The notes: a model not told the origin generated them from the sequence alone. Shown: positions 34,409 through 44,660, counted from the stretch's first letter. The stretch is DNA of 64,000 nt from Phormidium tanganyikae FI6-MK23 (GCA_019359175.1 JAHHHU010000004.1:124001-188000); one strand, 5' to 3'. Numbers and translations are program-made.

Positions 34409-36460
34409 TTAAGGGCTTAATCCCCATTGGCTCAAGAGAAAAGCGTACTCAAAGGCAATTTCTTTCAATCGCTCGTATCGTCCTGATGCGCCACCATGTC
34501 CCGCCCCAAGGTTTGTTTTCAGCAGCAAAACCTGCGAATCGGTTTTGAGCGATCGAAGTTTTGCCGTCCATTTTGCTGGCTCCCAATAAGCCACGCGCGG
34601 ATCATTTAGTCCGGCTGTGATCAACAATGCAGGATAGTTCTTCGCAGCAACATTATCGTAGGGCGAATACGCTTTCATGTAGTCGTAAAATGCTTTGTCG
34701 TTCGGGTTGCCCCATTCCTCCCATTCAGTCGCTGAAAGGGGCAGTGAAGTATCTAAAATCGTCGTCACCACATCCACAAATGGAACTTGTGCGATCGCTG
34801 CTTTGAACAATTCCGGTCGCTGATTGATCACAGCCCCAACTAGCAAACCGCCCGCACTACCACCAGAGATTGCTAACTGTTCAGGAGATGTCCAGCGTTC
34901 TGCAATAAGCGTTTCTGCACAAGCAATAAAATCGCTGAATGTATTTTGTTTATTCAGGAATTTTCCATCTTCGTACCACTTGCGTCCAAGTTCTGACCCG
35001 CCGCGAATATGAGCGATCGCAAGAACTACACCGCGATCGAGCAGAGCTAATCGAGTCGCTGAAAATGAATCTGGATAGCTAAATCCGTAAGAGCCGTATC
35101 CCGTTAATAACAGTGGATTTTGACCTGTGCGCTCAACTCCGACTTTGTAAACGAGCGATAACGGAACGGCGCTTCCATCTGGAGCAGTCGCTTGAATACG
35201 ATCGCTTTGGTACTGTGTTCGATCGTAGCCACCTAAAACTGGGGTTTGTTTTTTCAACTCTCGAACTTGCGTATCTAAGTCGTAGTCAAAAATCGAACCT
35301 GGAGTGACTAGCGAGGTGTAGCCAAACCGCAGCGTATGAGTATTAAATTCTGGATTTGCTGATTCTGATACTTCGTAAGTCGGTTCTGGAAACGCGATCG
35401 TATGTTCTTCGTGAGTTGAGAGCTTGCGGACTCGAATATTGGGCAATCCAGCTTCGCGATCGTAAATCACCAAATGGTCGACAAACGCACTCACACCCAT
35501 CAGAAACACATCTTCACGATGCTCGATCACGGTTTCCCAATTCTCGACGCTAGGCTTTGTTACAGGCGCTTTCATCAGTTTGAAGTTGAGCGCTGCTTCG
35601 TTGGTGACAATGTAAAAAGAATCGGTGTGGTGTTCGACTTCGTATTCGATTCCCGTTGTTCGGGGTCGAATCGGGCGAAACTCACCCGTCGGATTGTTCG
35701 CGTCTAAGTAATGCACCTCAGACGTAATTTTGCTACCCAAGCCCAACAGCAAATAAGCCTCACTGCGAGTCTTGTCGATTCCTAGAAAAAAAGCATCATC
35801 CGCTTCGTGAAACACGAGTTGATCCGTGTCGATCGCTTGTCCCAATTGATGCCGAAACAGCTTGTAAGGTCGATGTGCTTCGTCTACCTGCGTGTAAAAA
35901 ACGGTTTTGTTATCATTGCCCCAAGCAAACGAAACATAGGTATCTGGAATACGTTCGTCGTAAAGTTGACCCGTGGATAAATCGAGAAAAAACAGAGTGT
36001 AGCGTTCTGCTCCGGTGGTATCGGTCGCATACGCCAATAATTGATGATTTGGACTAACATCAAATACCCCTAAGCTGAAATATTCGTGTCCTTCAGCAAG
36101 CTGATTTTGATCGAGTAAGATTTCTTCAGGCGCTTCTAAGGAACCCTGTTTACGACAGTGAATCGGGTACGCTTTTCCAGCTTCGGTGCGAGTGTAGTAA
36201 TAGTACTCACCGTAGCGATAAGGAACCGATAAATCATCTTCTTGAATGCGGGATAACATTTCCTCGTACAGCGTTGCTTGCAGTGATTCTGTCGTCTGCA
36301 TTACTGCATTTGTATAAGCGTTTTCGGCTTCGAGGTATGCCATGACTTCGGGATTTTCTCGATCGCGTAACCAAAAGTAATCATCTGGGCGTTTATCGCC
36401 GTGGAGTTCGTGAACGTAAGGATGTTTTGGAGCGATCGGGGTGGATTTTGAATCAGACAT
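34409..36460 (-). CDS. ptrB: Oligopeptidase B (S9A prolyl-oligopeptidase family)
   Basis: 683-residue serine peptidase that cleaves short peptides after basic residues in the cytosol. The N-terminal beta-propeller starts with PYVHELHGDKRPDDYFWLRDRENPEV. The hydrolase domain has ISGGSAGGLLVGAV with the nucleophile near residue 532, TAGLNDPRVAYWEP with the aspartate, and GAGHGGASGRYERL with the histidine. Length matches the family. It converges with the 33348 gene, two bases between the stops, and diverges from the nuclease-like gene downstream. Confidence 0.92.
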   Translation of the reverse strand: MSDSKSTPIAPKHPYVHELHGDKRPDDYFWLRDRENPEVMAYLEAENAYTNAVMQTTESLQATLYEEMLSRIQEDDLSVPYRYGEYYYYTRTEAGKAYPIHCRKQGSLEAPEEILLDQNQLAEGHEYFSLGVFDVSPNHQLLAYATDTTGAERYTLFFLDLSTGQLYDERIPDTYVSFAWGNDNKTVFYTQVDEAHRPYKLFRHQLGQAIDTDQLVFHEADDAFFLGIDKTRSEAYLLLGLGSKITSEVHYLDANNPTGEFRPIRPRTTGIEYEVEHHTDSFYIVTNEAALNFKLMKAPVTKPSVENWETVIEHREDVFLMGVSAFVDHLVIYDREAGLPNIRVRKLSTHEEHTIAFPEPTYEVSESANPEFNTHTLRFGYTSLVTPGSIFDYDLDTQVRELKKQTPVLGGYDRTQYQSDRIQATAPDGSAVPLSLVYKVGVERTGQNPLLLTGYGSYGFSYPDSFSATRLALLDRGVVLAIAHIRGGSELGRKWYEDGKFLNKQNTFSDFIACAETLIAERWTSPEQLAISGGSAGGLLVGAVINQRPELFKAAIAQVPFVDVVTTILDTSLPLSATEWEEWGNPNDKAFYDYMKAYSPYDNVAAKNYPALLITAGLNDPRVAYWEPAKWTAKLRSLKTDSQVLLLKTNLGAGHGGASGRYERLKEIAFEYAFLLSQWGLSP

Positions 36461-36595
36461 AGGAATAAATTTAACCTGGCATGAAACCCATGCCTCAGGT
36501 TAGCGAATTCCGCCATCTCTTGAAATGATCCAATCGTCCAATCTCTGCAAAACAACTTAAGATAGGTTTGCAAACGGTTGCATCTGGGATCAAAC

Positions 36596-37450
36596 ATGAC
36601 CAAGTTGGAGTCTGAAACTGGCGATACAGTCAGCGTTCTATTGAGAAATCTGCTGCCGCCTTATCGCTTTGTCCGCACCGATGAAACCGTCATTCATCAC
36701 CATCATGTTGAAACTGCACCGCTGAATGAAAAAGCGATTCGGGTGCTGAATTGGAACATTGCGAAGAACAACGACGCTAGCTCCGCTACACGGGTACGTG
36801 CTCGCGCTTGGCAAACTGATTTTGATTGGATTCTCGATCGCTATTCTCCAGATTTAATCTTTCTCCAAGAGTTTAGTTTGTGCGCTCGATCGAAGAACTT
36901 CAAACTCGCAGAACTAAACTGGAGTTTCGCGCCGAATTTCATTGATAAATATCACAACATCTACGCAGGCGTTTTAACCGCATCACACGCGGCTAGTTCA
37001 AATCACAGAGCCGTGATCACTGAGCATCTTGAGCCAGTCTCAAATACGCCGAAAGTTTCTTTAGTTACCGAGCATCCGTTTGCACAAGGAACTTTACTGA
37101 CGATCAATTCGCACTTGATTAATTTCGTGGATTTAGTCAAGTTCAAAGCACAACTGCATGAATTGGAAAACGCGATCGCACAGCATACTGGGGCAATTAT
37201 CTTTTCGGGAGATTTCAATACTTGGAATCGATCTCGGTGGCAGATGCTTGATAAGATGACGCGCAGGCTCGGTTTAATGCGGGCAGAGTTTTCAGAAACA
37301 GATGCTCAAAACATCAAGCGATTTTTGATGTCTCCACCGCTCGATCATATTTTCTATCGTGGATTGCGACAAAATCATGTTCAAGCGCGTGTTCTCGATC
37401 ATATTCAGTCGTCTGATCATAAACCAATGCTAGTTGAGTTTCATCTTTGA
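36596..37450 (+). CDS. Endonuclease/exonuclease/phosphatase-fold protein
   Basis: 284 residues of the EEP superfamily, metal-dependent phosphodiesterases that act on nucleic acids or phosphoinositide-like lipids. Motifs: RVLNWNIAKNND, PDLIFLQEFSLC with the catalytic Glu, IFSGDFNTWN with Asp and Asn, and SSDHKPMLVEF with the C-terminal Asp-His. ATG 36596 is preferred over TTG 36578. The next gene, a cardiolipin synthase, starts 11 bases after the stop, so the pair is likely an operon; many EEP/cardiolipin-synthase neighbours suggest a membrane-lipid role, which is inference. Confidence 0.85.
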   Translation: MTKLESETGDTVSVLLRNLLPPYRFVRTDETVIHHHHVETAPLNEKAIRVLNWNIAKNNDASSATRVRARAWQTDFDWILDRYSPDLIFLQEFSLCARSKNFKLAELNWSFAPNFIDKYHNIYAGVLTASHAASSNHRAVITEHLEPVSNTPKVSLVTEHPFAQGTLLTINSHLINFVDLVKFKAQLHELENAIAQHTGAIIFSGDFNTWNRSRWQMLDKMTRRLGLMRAEFSETDAQNIKRFLMSPPLDHIFYRGLRQNHVQARVLDHIQSSDHKPMLVEFHL

Positions 37451-37461
37451 GTTAGACTATC

Positions 37462-38901
37462 ATGGATGTCGGTGGTTCTGTCCGTATCTTTAGCATTGCC
37501 GCAGTTGTTGTTCATATTTTAGGTGTAGTGAATGCGGCTCATGCCGTGATGAATGTACGATCGTCACGCGGCGCGGTTGCTTGGAGCATTTCACTATTAA
37601 CGTTTCCTTGGTTGGCGATTCCGTTGTATTGGGTGTTGGGACGCAACCGATTTTATGGATATGCTGAAACGCTTCACGCGGCTTATGTTGAACACAACAC
37701 GCTTGCTCAACAGGTTTATCAAGAAGCTTTAGAATACAAAACTGAATTACCAAAGGAATTTGCTTCACTCCAACAGTTAGCAAATTCGTTAACGACAATT
37801 CCATTCACAACGGGAAACTATTTTGAACTGCTGATAGACGGAAAAGAAACGTTTAAGGCAATGCTATCGGCAATTCAAACAGCAGCAGATTATATTCTAC
37901 TTCAGACTTATACGTTAGATGATGATGAGATTGGAAATGAATTCTGCAAAGCGCTGATTCAGAAAGCGAAAGAGGGTGTTCGAGTTCATTTACTTTATGA
38001 CGGAATTGGGACGCGGGGACTCGCTCGATCGTATTTGCGATCGCTGCGTCAAGCAGGCGTGAAAGTCAAAACCTTCAAAAGCACTAAAGGACGAGGAAAT
38101 CGCTGGCAAATTAACTTTCGCAACCACCGCAAAATTCTAATTGTCGATGGTGCGATCGGCTTTGTCGGTGGATTGAATATTGCAGATGAATATCTCGGCT
38201 ACAGACCGCCCCTGAGTCCGTGGCGAGATACGCATTTAAGAGTACAAGGAACCGCTGTCAAATCCTTACAGGGCAGCTTTTTAGGTGACTGGTTTTGGGC
38301 AACGCGAAAACTTCCCCAAGTGCAATGGAACATCGATCCGAAACCAGGGTTTGATCAAACGGCGCTAGTGTTTCCGACGGGGCCTGCGGATCATGTCCCG
38401 GCTTGTAGCTTGTTCTTTGTGAATGCAATTAATCAAGCAAAACATCGGCTTTGGATTGCGAGTCCGTATTTAGTGCCCGATGACTCGATCGCGACTGCCT
38501 TAAAACTTGCAGCAATTCGAGGTGTAGACGTGCGGATTTTGCTCCCGAATCGCCCGGATCACTTCATGGTGTATTTCTGCGCGTTTTCGTATTATAACGA
38601 GATGCAAACCGCAGGCGTGAAAATCTATCGCTATCAGCCCGGATTTATGCACCAGAAAGTGATTTTGATCGATGATGCGATCGCAGGAGTTGGAACAGTC
38701 AATTTAGACAATCGATCGCTGCATCTGAACTTTGAAGTCATGGTGTTTGTGCTGCACGATGCTTTTGTGCGATCGGTTGAGAAGATGCTGCAAGACGATT
38801 TAGAGCTTTGTCACTTGGTTGAATCAGGTGATTATCAAAAGCGATCGTTTGGGTTTCGACTCGTCGCCCGAATTACGCGATTATTTGCCCCGATTTTGTG
38901 A
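37462..38901 (+). CDS. cls: Cardiolipin synthase (phospholipase D superfamily)
   Basis: 479-residue membrane protein. Two N-terminal hydrophobic segments (residues 8-30 and 40-60; SLLTFPWLAIPLYWVLG) and two HxK(x)4D motifs: NHRKILIVDGAIGFVGGLN and HQKVILIDDAIAGVGTVNLDNRS. The two PLD domains together would condense phosphatidylglycerol into cardiolipin, although a few cyanobacterial homologs may have other acceptors. Length matches bacterial Cls. It follows the EEP gene and precedes a U32 peptidase gene by 36 bases. Confidence 0.88.
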   Translation: MDVGGSVRIFSIAAVVVHILGVVNAAHAVMNVRSSRGAVAWSISLLTFPWLAIPLYWVLGRNRFYGYAETLHAAYVEHNTLAQQVYQEALEYKTELPKEFASLQQLANSLTTIPFTTGNYFELLIDGKETFKAMLSAIQTAADYILLQTYTLDDDEIGNEFCKALIQKAKEGVRVHLLYDGIGTRGLARSYLRSLRQAGVKVKTFKSTKGRGNRWQINFRNHRKILIVDGAIGFVGGLNIADEYLGYRPPLSPWRDTHLRVQGTAVKSLQGSFLGDWFWATRKLPQVQWNIDPKPGFDQTALVFPTGPADHVPACSLFFVNAINQAKHRLWIASPYLVPDDSIATALKLAAIRGVDVRILLPNRPDHFMVYFCAFSYYNEMQTAGVKIYRYQPGFMHQKVILIDDAIAGVGTVNLDNRSLHLNFEVMVFVLHDAFVRSVEKMLQDDLELCHLVESGDYQKRSFGFRLVARITRLFAPIL

Positions 38902-38937
38902 GCAACCTGCTACGATCGCATCCTGCACTCTTGCTAG

Positions 38938-41373
38938 ATGTCTGCTATGAAAACTCCGGAACTGCTTGCCCCTGCGGGAAACTGGGACTGCGCCAAAGCT
39001 GCGATCGAGAACGGCGCAGATGCCATTTACTTTGGGTTAGATCGGTTTAATGCACGAATGCGAGCAGAGAATTTTACAGAATCAGATCTGCCAGAGTTAA
39101 TGGAATTTTTACACTGGCGCGGCGTGAAAGGTTATGTCACGTTGAATACGTTGATCTTTCAGAATGAATTAGCAGAAGTAGAGCAATATTTACGATCAAT
39201 TATCGCTTCAGGTGTCGATGCGGTGATTGTTCAAGATATCGGAATCTGTCGATTGATTCGGCATTTATCGCCAGATTTTCCGATTCATGGTTCGACTCAG
39301 ATGACAGTGACAAGTGCAGCAGGCGTTGAGTTTGCGAAGTCTTTGGGCTGTCAATTAGTTGTGTTGGCGCGTGAATGTTCGGTTAAAGAGATTAACAAGA
39401 TTCAAAGTCAGTTAAACGAGAATAATGTAACTTTGCCGCTAGAAGTGTTTGTGCATGGTGCATTGTGTGTGGCGTATTCGGGGCAGTGTTTGACGAGTGA
39501 GGCGTTGGGTGGTCGATCTGCAAATCGAGGAGAATGCGCCCAAGCTTGTCGAATGCCGTATGAGTTGATTTCGGATGGAGAGACGGTAAATTTAGGCGAT
39601 CGACGTTATTTGCTCAGTCCACAAGATTTATCAGGCTTGGATGTCTTGCCGGAATTAGTCCGATCAGGTGTGACTTGTCTCAAAATCGAAGGACGGTTAA
39701 AAGCTCCCGAATACGTTGCAAATGTCACGAGAGTTTATCGGAATGCACTCGATCGAGCAATCACGGATGTGAATGCTGAACGCTACAACTTAGAAATGGC
39801 ATTCTCACGCGGATTACATACCGGATGGTTTGAGGGAATTAACAATCAAGAATTAGTTCATGCGCGATTTGGTAAGAAGCGCGGCGTTTATTTGGGTGAA
39901 GTGCTTGATATTCGTCGGGAGCAAATCACGATCGATATAAAAGCCCCTGTAAAACCTGGTGATGGCATTGTCTTTGATGCAGGACATCCAGAAGCAAAAG
40001 AAGAAGGCGGACGGATTTACGCAGTCGATCGACAAAATGGTAAAACAATTCTGACCTTCGGACGCGATCAGTTGAATTTACGCCGCATCAGTATCGGTGA
40101 TTTGATTTGGAAAACGAGCGATCCAGATCTCGATCGACAAATTCGCCAAACTTACGTAGGCGATCAACCGAGATTCCAGCGCTCGATCGATATTGAAATT
40201 CATGGCGAAATTGGAGAGAAATTGATCGCGATCGCAAGAGATCCAATCGGTCACATTACTCGCGTTGAATCTGAAATGCCACTCGTCGAAGCACACTCAA
40301 AGCCTTTAACGACAGAGCGATTAGAAGAACAATTCGGACGACTTGGAAATACACCATTCAAGCTCGAAAAATTAGAGAATCATTTGATCGATGCCGCAAT
40401 GATTCCGGTGAGTGAATTGAATCGGATGCGGCGGGAAATTGTCGATCGATTGGAAAATCTCCGAATGCAGCCGAAACAATGGCAAATGAATGAAACGCGA
40501 TCGCTAACAGATTTATTACCGCAAACAACACCACAAGTTCAAACACCAGAATTAACAATTCTCGTTCGCAATCTCAAACAATTAGAAACCGTATTGAAAT
40601 CGGGAATTCAAACGATTTACTGTGAATTTGAAGATCCTCGCGCTTATCGTCAAGCGGTGGAATTAACGCGGCAATCTTCAGATGCAGAGATTTGGGTTGC
40701 GCCACCCAGAATTACAAAACCTGGTGAACAATGGATTTTAGACCAGGTTCGCAAATCAAACGCAGATGGCTATTTGATCCGAAACTATGATCATTTGAAG
40801 TACTTTGAACGCGACCGCAAAATCGGAGATTTCTCGCTCAATGTCGCAAACGCCATCACCGCAGACTATTTCAAACAATTCGGTTTAGAACGTCTCACCG
40901 CTTCGTATGATCTCAACGTCGAACAACTAACGCATTTAATTAAAAATTGCCCCTCAGACTGGTTTGAAATCACCATTCACCAACACATTCCAATGTTTCA
41001 CATGGAGCATTGTGTATTCTGTGCTTTTCTCTCTGATGGAACAGACTTCACCAACTGCGGACGACCTTGCGATCAACATGAAGTGAAACTGCGCGATCGC
41101 ACCGGAATCGAACACATTTTACACGCCGATGCAGGCTGTCGAAACACCGTATTCAATGGAACTGCACAAACCGGAGCAGAATTTCTTCATCACTTATTAC
41201 AATGCGGCGCACAACGCTTTCGGATCGAATTCTTAAATGAATCGAGCAGCCAAATCTCTCAAACGATCGATCGATATCATCAACTTCTAAAGGGAGAAAT
41301 CACAGGCGCACAACTCTGGCGCGATTTGAAGCTCCAAAATCAGCTTGGAGTTACACGCGGAACAATGAGCTAA
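38938..41373 (+). CDS. U32-family peptidase / RNA-hydroxylation-type protein with DUF3656
   Basis: 811 residues. The N-terminal 320 residues are a U32 domain: PELLAPAGNWDCAKAAIENGADAIYFGL, FVHGALCVAYSGQC, ANRGECAQACRMPYEL, and EGRLKAPEYVANVTRVYR. A DUF3656-like middle section and a second, more divergent TIM-barrel-like segment follow, with Cys motifs MEHCVFCAFLSDG, NCGRPCDQH and DAGCRNTVFN that may hold a cluster or metal. Members such as RlhA and TrhP act in RNA hydroxylation rather than peptide cleavage. ATGs at 38938 and 38947 are both possible. The function here cannot be assigned between these. Confidence 0.85.
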   Translation: MSAMKTPELLAPAGNWDCAKAAIENGADAIYFGLDRFNARMRAENFTESDLPELMEFLHWRGVKGYVTLNTLIFQNELAEVEQYLRSIIASGVDAVIVQDIGICRLIRHLSPDFPIHGSTQMTVTSAAGVEFAKSLGCQLVVLARECSVKEINKIQSQLNENNVTLPLEVFVHGALCVAYSGQCLTSEALGGRSANRGECAQACRMPYELISDGETVNLGDRRYLLSPQDLSGLDVLPELVRSGVTCLKIEGRLKAPEYVANVTRVYRNALDRAITDVNAERYNLEMAFSRGLHTGWFEGINNQELVHARFGKKRGVYLGEVLDIRREQITIDIKAPVKPGDGIVFDAGHPEAKEEGGRIYAVDRQNGKTILTFGRDQLNLRRISIGDLIWKTSDPDLDRQIRQTYVGDQPRFQRSIDIEIHGEIGEKLIAIARDPIGHITRVESEMPLVEAHSKPLTTERLEEQFGRLGNTPFKLEKLENHLIDAAMIPVSELNRMRREIVDRLENLRMQPKQWQMNETRSLTDLLPQTTPQVQTPELTILVRNLKQLETVLKSGIQTIYCEFEDPRAYRQAVELTRQSSDAEIWVAPPRITKPGEQWILDQVRKSNADGYLIRNYDHLKYFERDRKIGDFSLNVANAITADYFKQFGLERLTASYDLNVEQLTHLIKNCPSDWFEITIHQHIPMFHMEHCVFCAFLSDGTDFTNCGRPCDQHEVKLRDRTGIEHILHADAGCRNTVFNGTAQTGAEFLHHLLQCGAQRFRIEFLNESSSQISQTIDRYHQLLKGEITGAQLWRDLKLQNQLGVTRGTMS

Positions 41374-41421
41374 CGAATTTTTGATCACGACAAGCTGATT
41401 TGCTCGATCGTGGCTCCGGAG

Positions 41422-42123
41422 TCACCTCGTCATCGCTGAAACAAACGATCGAAAAAATCGCTGATGTGCGGGATCTTGCATCGAGAGTTCTGGATGCCAC
41501 TGAAGCGCGATCGCCCAAGGATGATGCAAATGTTCGATCGCTTCGATCACGCCATCGCTCGATCGGGCTGCAAGCTGCCAATCTGAGCTAAATTCTGCGA
41601 CCGCTTGATGATGCCAAGACACGATATTTAAGCGAGACTCTCCGAGCAATTGAAACAGTCGGCTCTCCGGCAAAATCTCAACGTCATGCGGAATCGGGCG
41701 AAGAGGATTATCTAATCGATGATTAATCTGATCCCCATAGATATCAGGGACGTGCTGAATTAAAGTTCCGCCTGATGCGATCGCTAAAACCTGCATTCCT
41801 CGACAGATTCCCAGCACTGGGATTTTTCTGACCAACGCTAATTTTGCTAACGTCATCTCGAACGTATCTCGATCGTCATCAATGCCATAAATCGTCGGAT
41901 GAGCTTCCCCGTTGTAGTGAATCGGATCAATATCACCACCACCAGATAAAATCAATCCATCCAGCACACTCAGCAGTGATTCGGGATCAGTCTGCGTCGG
42001 AGGAAGCAAAATCGGATTTCCACCAACCGATTGAACCGCATCCACGTAGGTTCCGGGCAGGACGACTTCACCAGCGGCGTTGCGACTGTGGCTAGTAATT
42101 CCAATAATGGGCACGCGCGTCAT
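41422..42123 (-). CDS. Class I glutamine-amidotransferase-like hydrolase (peptidase C26, PuuD-like)
   Basis: 233 residues. Nucleophile Cys107 in VLGICRGMQVLA, and the catalytic His-x-Glu pair in ALQWHPEL near the C-terminus. LILSGGGDIDP is the oxyanion-hole loop. These match gamma-glutamyl-gamma-aminobutyrate hydrolases, which cut gamma-glutamyl amides in the cytosol. A role in polyamine breakdown is known for PuuD, but no other polyamine gene is nearby. It is the last gene of a minus-strand run with the two permeases and the GntR gene; the 78-base gap leaves cotranscription open. Confidence 0.85.
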   Translation of the reverse strand: MTRVPIIGITSHSRNAAGEVVLPGTYVDAVQSVGGNPILLPPTQTDPESLLSVLDGLILSGGGDIDPIHYNGEAHPTIYGIDDDRDTFEMTLAKLALVRKIPVLGICRGMQVLAIASGGTLIQHVPDIYGDQINHRLDNPLRPIPHDVEILPESRLFQLLGESRLNIVSWHHQAVAEFSSDWQLAARSSDGVIEAIEHLHHPWAIALQWHPELSMQDPAHQRFFRSFVSAMTR

Positions 42124-42201
42124 GAGCTAAGGTTGCAAAAAAATGATTGCACTAGCTTAACGAGATTTGAGCAACTCGATCGAGTACATTCGCTACTTTT
42201 C

Positions 42202-42984
42202 CTAACTCGAAGCGCTGGTGTAGAACCGGAGCGCAAATCGCCAGAAAAAGCGCGAGACAAATAAAAGCACGATCGCTAAAAATCCCGCTCCGATTATCCA
42301 ACCGATTTCCGTTCGTCCCAACATCGCTTCGGCTGGAATTGTGGTGAGAAAGGCAACTGGAACAATGAACGTGAAAAAGAATTGATATGCGATCGGATAA
42401 GCTGCCATCGGATATCGTCCTGCTTCGATCAACCCGCGCAATACTTCCGTCACGTTATAGATTTTGACAAACCAAATGCTCGTTGCACCTAACATGAACC
42501 ACAAGCTATATAAAATCGCCAATCCGAAAATCAATGGGATCAAACTGATTAGATAAGCATTGGGATGAATGCCAAGTTTACCGCCTGCATAGAAAATGAC
42601 GATCGTACCAAAGATAATATCTGGCAGTCCCCAAGGTGAGATGGTATGTCCTGAAAGCCAGAATTGAGAGCTAATCGGTTTGAGCAAGACAAAATCGAGC
42701 GTTCCTTCTTGCACATGGCGGACAATTCGATTCAAATTCGGCGCGAGAAACGTACTAGAAAAGCCTTCTAGTAACGTGAAAATTCCAACCACGATCAAAG
42801 CTTCTTCCCATTGCCACCCCGCAAACGTATAGCCTGTTTGATAAAACAAAAACAACCCGAACAAACTCCCGACTAAACCGCCAAGACTTGTAAAGGCGGC
42901 AATCACGAAGTTAATTCGATACTCTAATTCAGCCGCGATCGCAGTTCTCCAAAACAACTGCAAAACCTGAAAATACCGTTTCAT
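42202..42984 (-). CDS. ABC-2-type permease subunit (DUF990-like)
   Basis: 260-residue integral membrane protein with six predicted hydrophobic segments (residues 20-45, 50-75, 105-130, 150-175, 185-205, 220-250). It resembles permeases of ABC-2 exporters such as the DUF990 group. The frame is open to 43059, but the ATG at 42984 gives MKRYFQVLQLFWRTAIAAELEYRIN, the usual start, and overlaps the previous stop by four bases. It would pair with the upstream permease to make a heterodimer. No ATPase gene is adjacent. Confidence 0.8.
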   Translation of the reverse strand: MKRYFQVLQLFWRTAIAAELEYRINFVIAAFTSLGGLVGSLFGLFLFYQTGYTFAGWQWEEALIVVGIFTLLEGFSSTFLAPNLNRIVRHVQEGTLDFVLLKPISSQFWLSGHTISPWGLPDIIFGTIVIFYAGGKLGIHPNAYLISLIPLIFGLAILYSLWFMLGATSIWFVKIYNVTEVLRGLIEAGRYPMAAYPIAYQFFFTFIVPVAFLTTIPAEAMLGRTEIGWIIGAGFLAIVLLFVSRFFWRFALRFYTSASS

Positions 42985-43799
42985 GCGCCCATTCCTGAGT
43001 ATTGTTTCAATCCTTGCCGCCACAGCCAGCGATTTAGCACAAAAAATCCTGCACTCCATCCGATCATGACTAAAAATCCTTGCACCAAGTTCGTCGGCAA
43101 TCCCACGAGAATGCTAGCGGGAAAATTAACCAAATACGGGAACGGTGTAAATAATGCGATCGTTCTCACAGCAGGCGGAAACACTTCCAACGGCGCGATC
43201 ACGCCAGAAAGAAAGAGATAAAACAGAAACCAAAATTCTTGCAGCGAACTTGCTCGCTCTGTCCAAAATGCTAATAACGCTAATGTGTATTGAATCAGGA
43301 AGTTTAACGTAAACGCTAATACGATCGACAATACAAATAAAATCACTGCTCCAAAACTTGGAACCCAGACCGCAGATGGATACAGAAAGAAAAATAAAAC
43401 GATCAGCAAAATCGCAAACGGAATACGGGCGAATCGTTCAGATACGTGAGAAAAAACATGATGCCAAGCCGGATCGATCGGCTGCAACAACCGTAAAGAT
43501 AACTTTCCTTCAACAACTTCGCGTTCAAATTCCCAAATCACCCAAACCACCGTTAACTGTCGCACCAGGAAAACAGCTAAAAAGTACCGCGCGAAATCAG
43601 TTGGAGTCAATCCGAAATTACTTTGCTGTGCCGCCTGTATCCACACGCCCATCAAAATAATCGGCAACGACCCCGAAAGTACCCACAGAATCAGTTCTGC
43701 TCGATATTCCACCATGTAGGCGTAATACACCAGCAGCAGAGTCTTAATCACCCGAAAAAGTCGCTTCATGCTGTTTTTAGTTTCTCGACTGACATTCAT
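42981..43799 (-). CDS. ABC-2-type permease subunit
   Basis: 272-residue membrane protein with about six hydrophobic segments, among them LILWVLSGSLPIILMGVW, FAILLIVLFFFLY and LFYLFLSGVIAPLEVFPP (a feature of ABC-2 permeases). An internal ATG at 43769 (MKRLFRVIKTLL) could be the true start and would drop ten residues. It is translationally coupled to the next permease and lies 16 bases downstream of the GntR regulator gene. Substrate unknown; similar pairs export lipids or polysaccharides. Confidence 0.82.
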   Translation of the reverse strand: MNVSRETKNSMKRLFRVIKTLLLVYYAYMVEYRAELILWVLSGSLPIILMGVWIQAAQQSNFGLTPTDFARYFLAVFLVRQLTVVWVIWEFEREVVEGKLSLRLLQPIDPAWHHVFSHVSERFARIPFAILLIVLFFFLYPSAVWVPSFGAVILFVLSIVLAFTLNFLIQYTLALLAFWTERASSLQEFWFLFYLFLSGVIAPLEVFPPAVRTIALFTPFPYLVNFPASILVGLPTNLVQGFLVMIGWSAGFFVLNRWLWRQGLKQYSGMGA

Positions 43800-43815
43800 G
43801 CTAGTCGGAAATGTT

Positions 43816-44544
43816 CTATGTTTCCTGTCTCAATCGTTCGATCTCTCGAATCACACGATCGCGGCTTGCCGATAAATGAGAAACGATCGTATCAACCGCT
43901 TGCTTTGAATCTCGTTGTGCGATCGCACTATAAATCTCTCGATGTTCCCGCCGAATCTCCAACGCTTGTGGATTGCGCTGCAAGGTCTGAATCCGCAACA
44001 GTGCCATCTGATCAAACACTTGATCAAGCAGCGAAGTCAGCCACAAATTTCCAGAACTGCGGGCGATCGAGCGATGAAACTGATAATCCAAACTCAGCAA
44101 GTGAGCATTTGTGGATTGCGATCTCTCGGTCTGTTCTGCGGCGATCACTAATTCTTGTAGCGCTGCAATTTCGGCATTGGTCGCATTTTCGCAAGCTCCG
44201 ACTACAGAGAGTTGCTCTAACGCAATTCGACAAGTGTAAAGCTGAACGGCATCCTGCATCGATAGGGTGGCGACTCTGAGCGTTCCAGCAATATCGATCG
44301 TGATTAAATTCTCTTGCTGAAGCTGGCGGATAGCTTCTCGAATCGGGGTGCGGCTCACTTGTAGCTGCTTTGCAAGCTGCGTTTCGACTAATCGCGTTCC
44401 CGCTGTGATTTCGCCCGATAAAATCGCCGATCGCAATGCTTGATAAGCTTGCACTTGTAAAGATTGCCGACGCGCGAGAGGAGCCATCCGCTCTGATGAG
44501 TCGGACAACTGAGATCGATCTAGCTGTTCGTTGCCTGAATACAA
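43816..44544 (-). CDS. GntR-family transcription regulator (FadR/FCD subfamily)
   Basis: 242 residues. The N-terminal winged helix has RSAILSGEITAGTRLVETQLAKQLQVSRTPIREAIRQLQQENLI, the GntR signature. The FCD ligand domain follows, with the metal-site pattern LDYQFHRSIARSSGN and REHREIYSAIAQRDSKQAVDTIVSHL (Asp/His residues). It binds DNA as a dimer and responds to a small carboxylate, often. It is the first gene of a minus-strand run with two permease genes, 16 bases away, so it may control them. Confidence 0.9.
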   Translation of the reverse strand: MYSGNEQLDRSQLSDSSERMAPLARRQSLQVQAYQALRSAILSGEITAGTRLVETQLAKQLQVSRTPIREAIRQLQQENLITIDIAGTLRVATLSMQDAVQLYTCRIALEQLSVVGACENATNAEIAALQELVIAAEQTERSQSTNAHLLSLDYQFHRSIARSSGNLWLTSLLDQVFDQMALLRIQTLQRNPQALEIRREHREIYSAIAQRDSKQAVDTIVSHLSASRDRVIREIERLRQET

Positions 44545-44660
44545 GCTGCCTTTCCCTTGACTCGACTGAACTACTTTACTCTAAACCTATCCTATTAAAG
44601 ATGTACTTTCTACAAATTCATCCTGCTTTTGCGTATACAGAATACGAAGCGTCTACAGTT

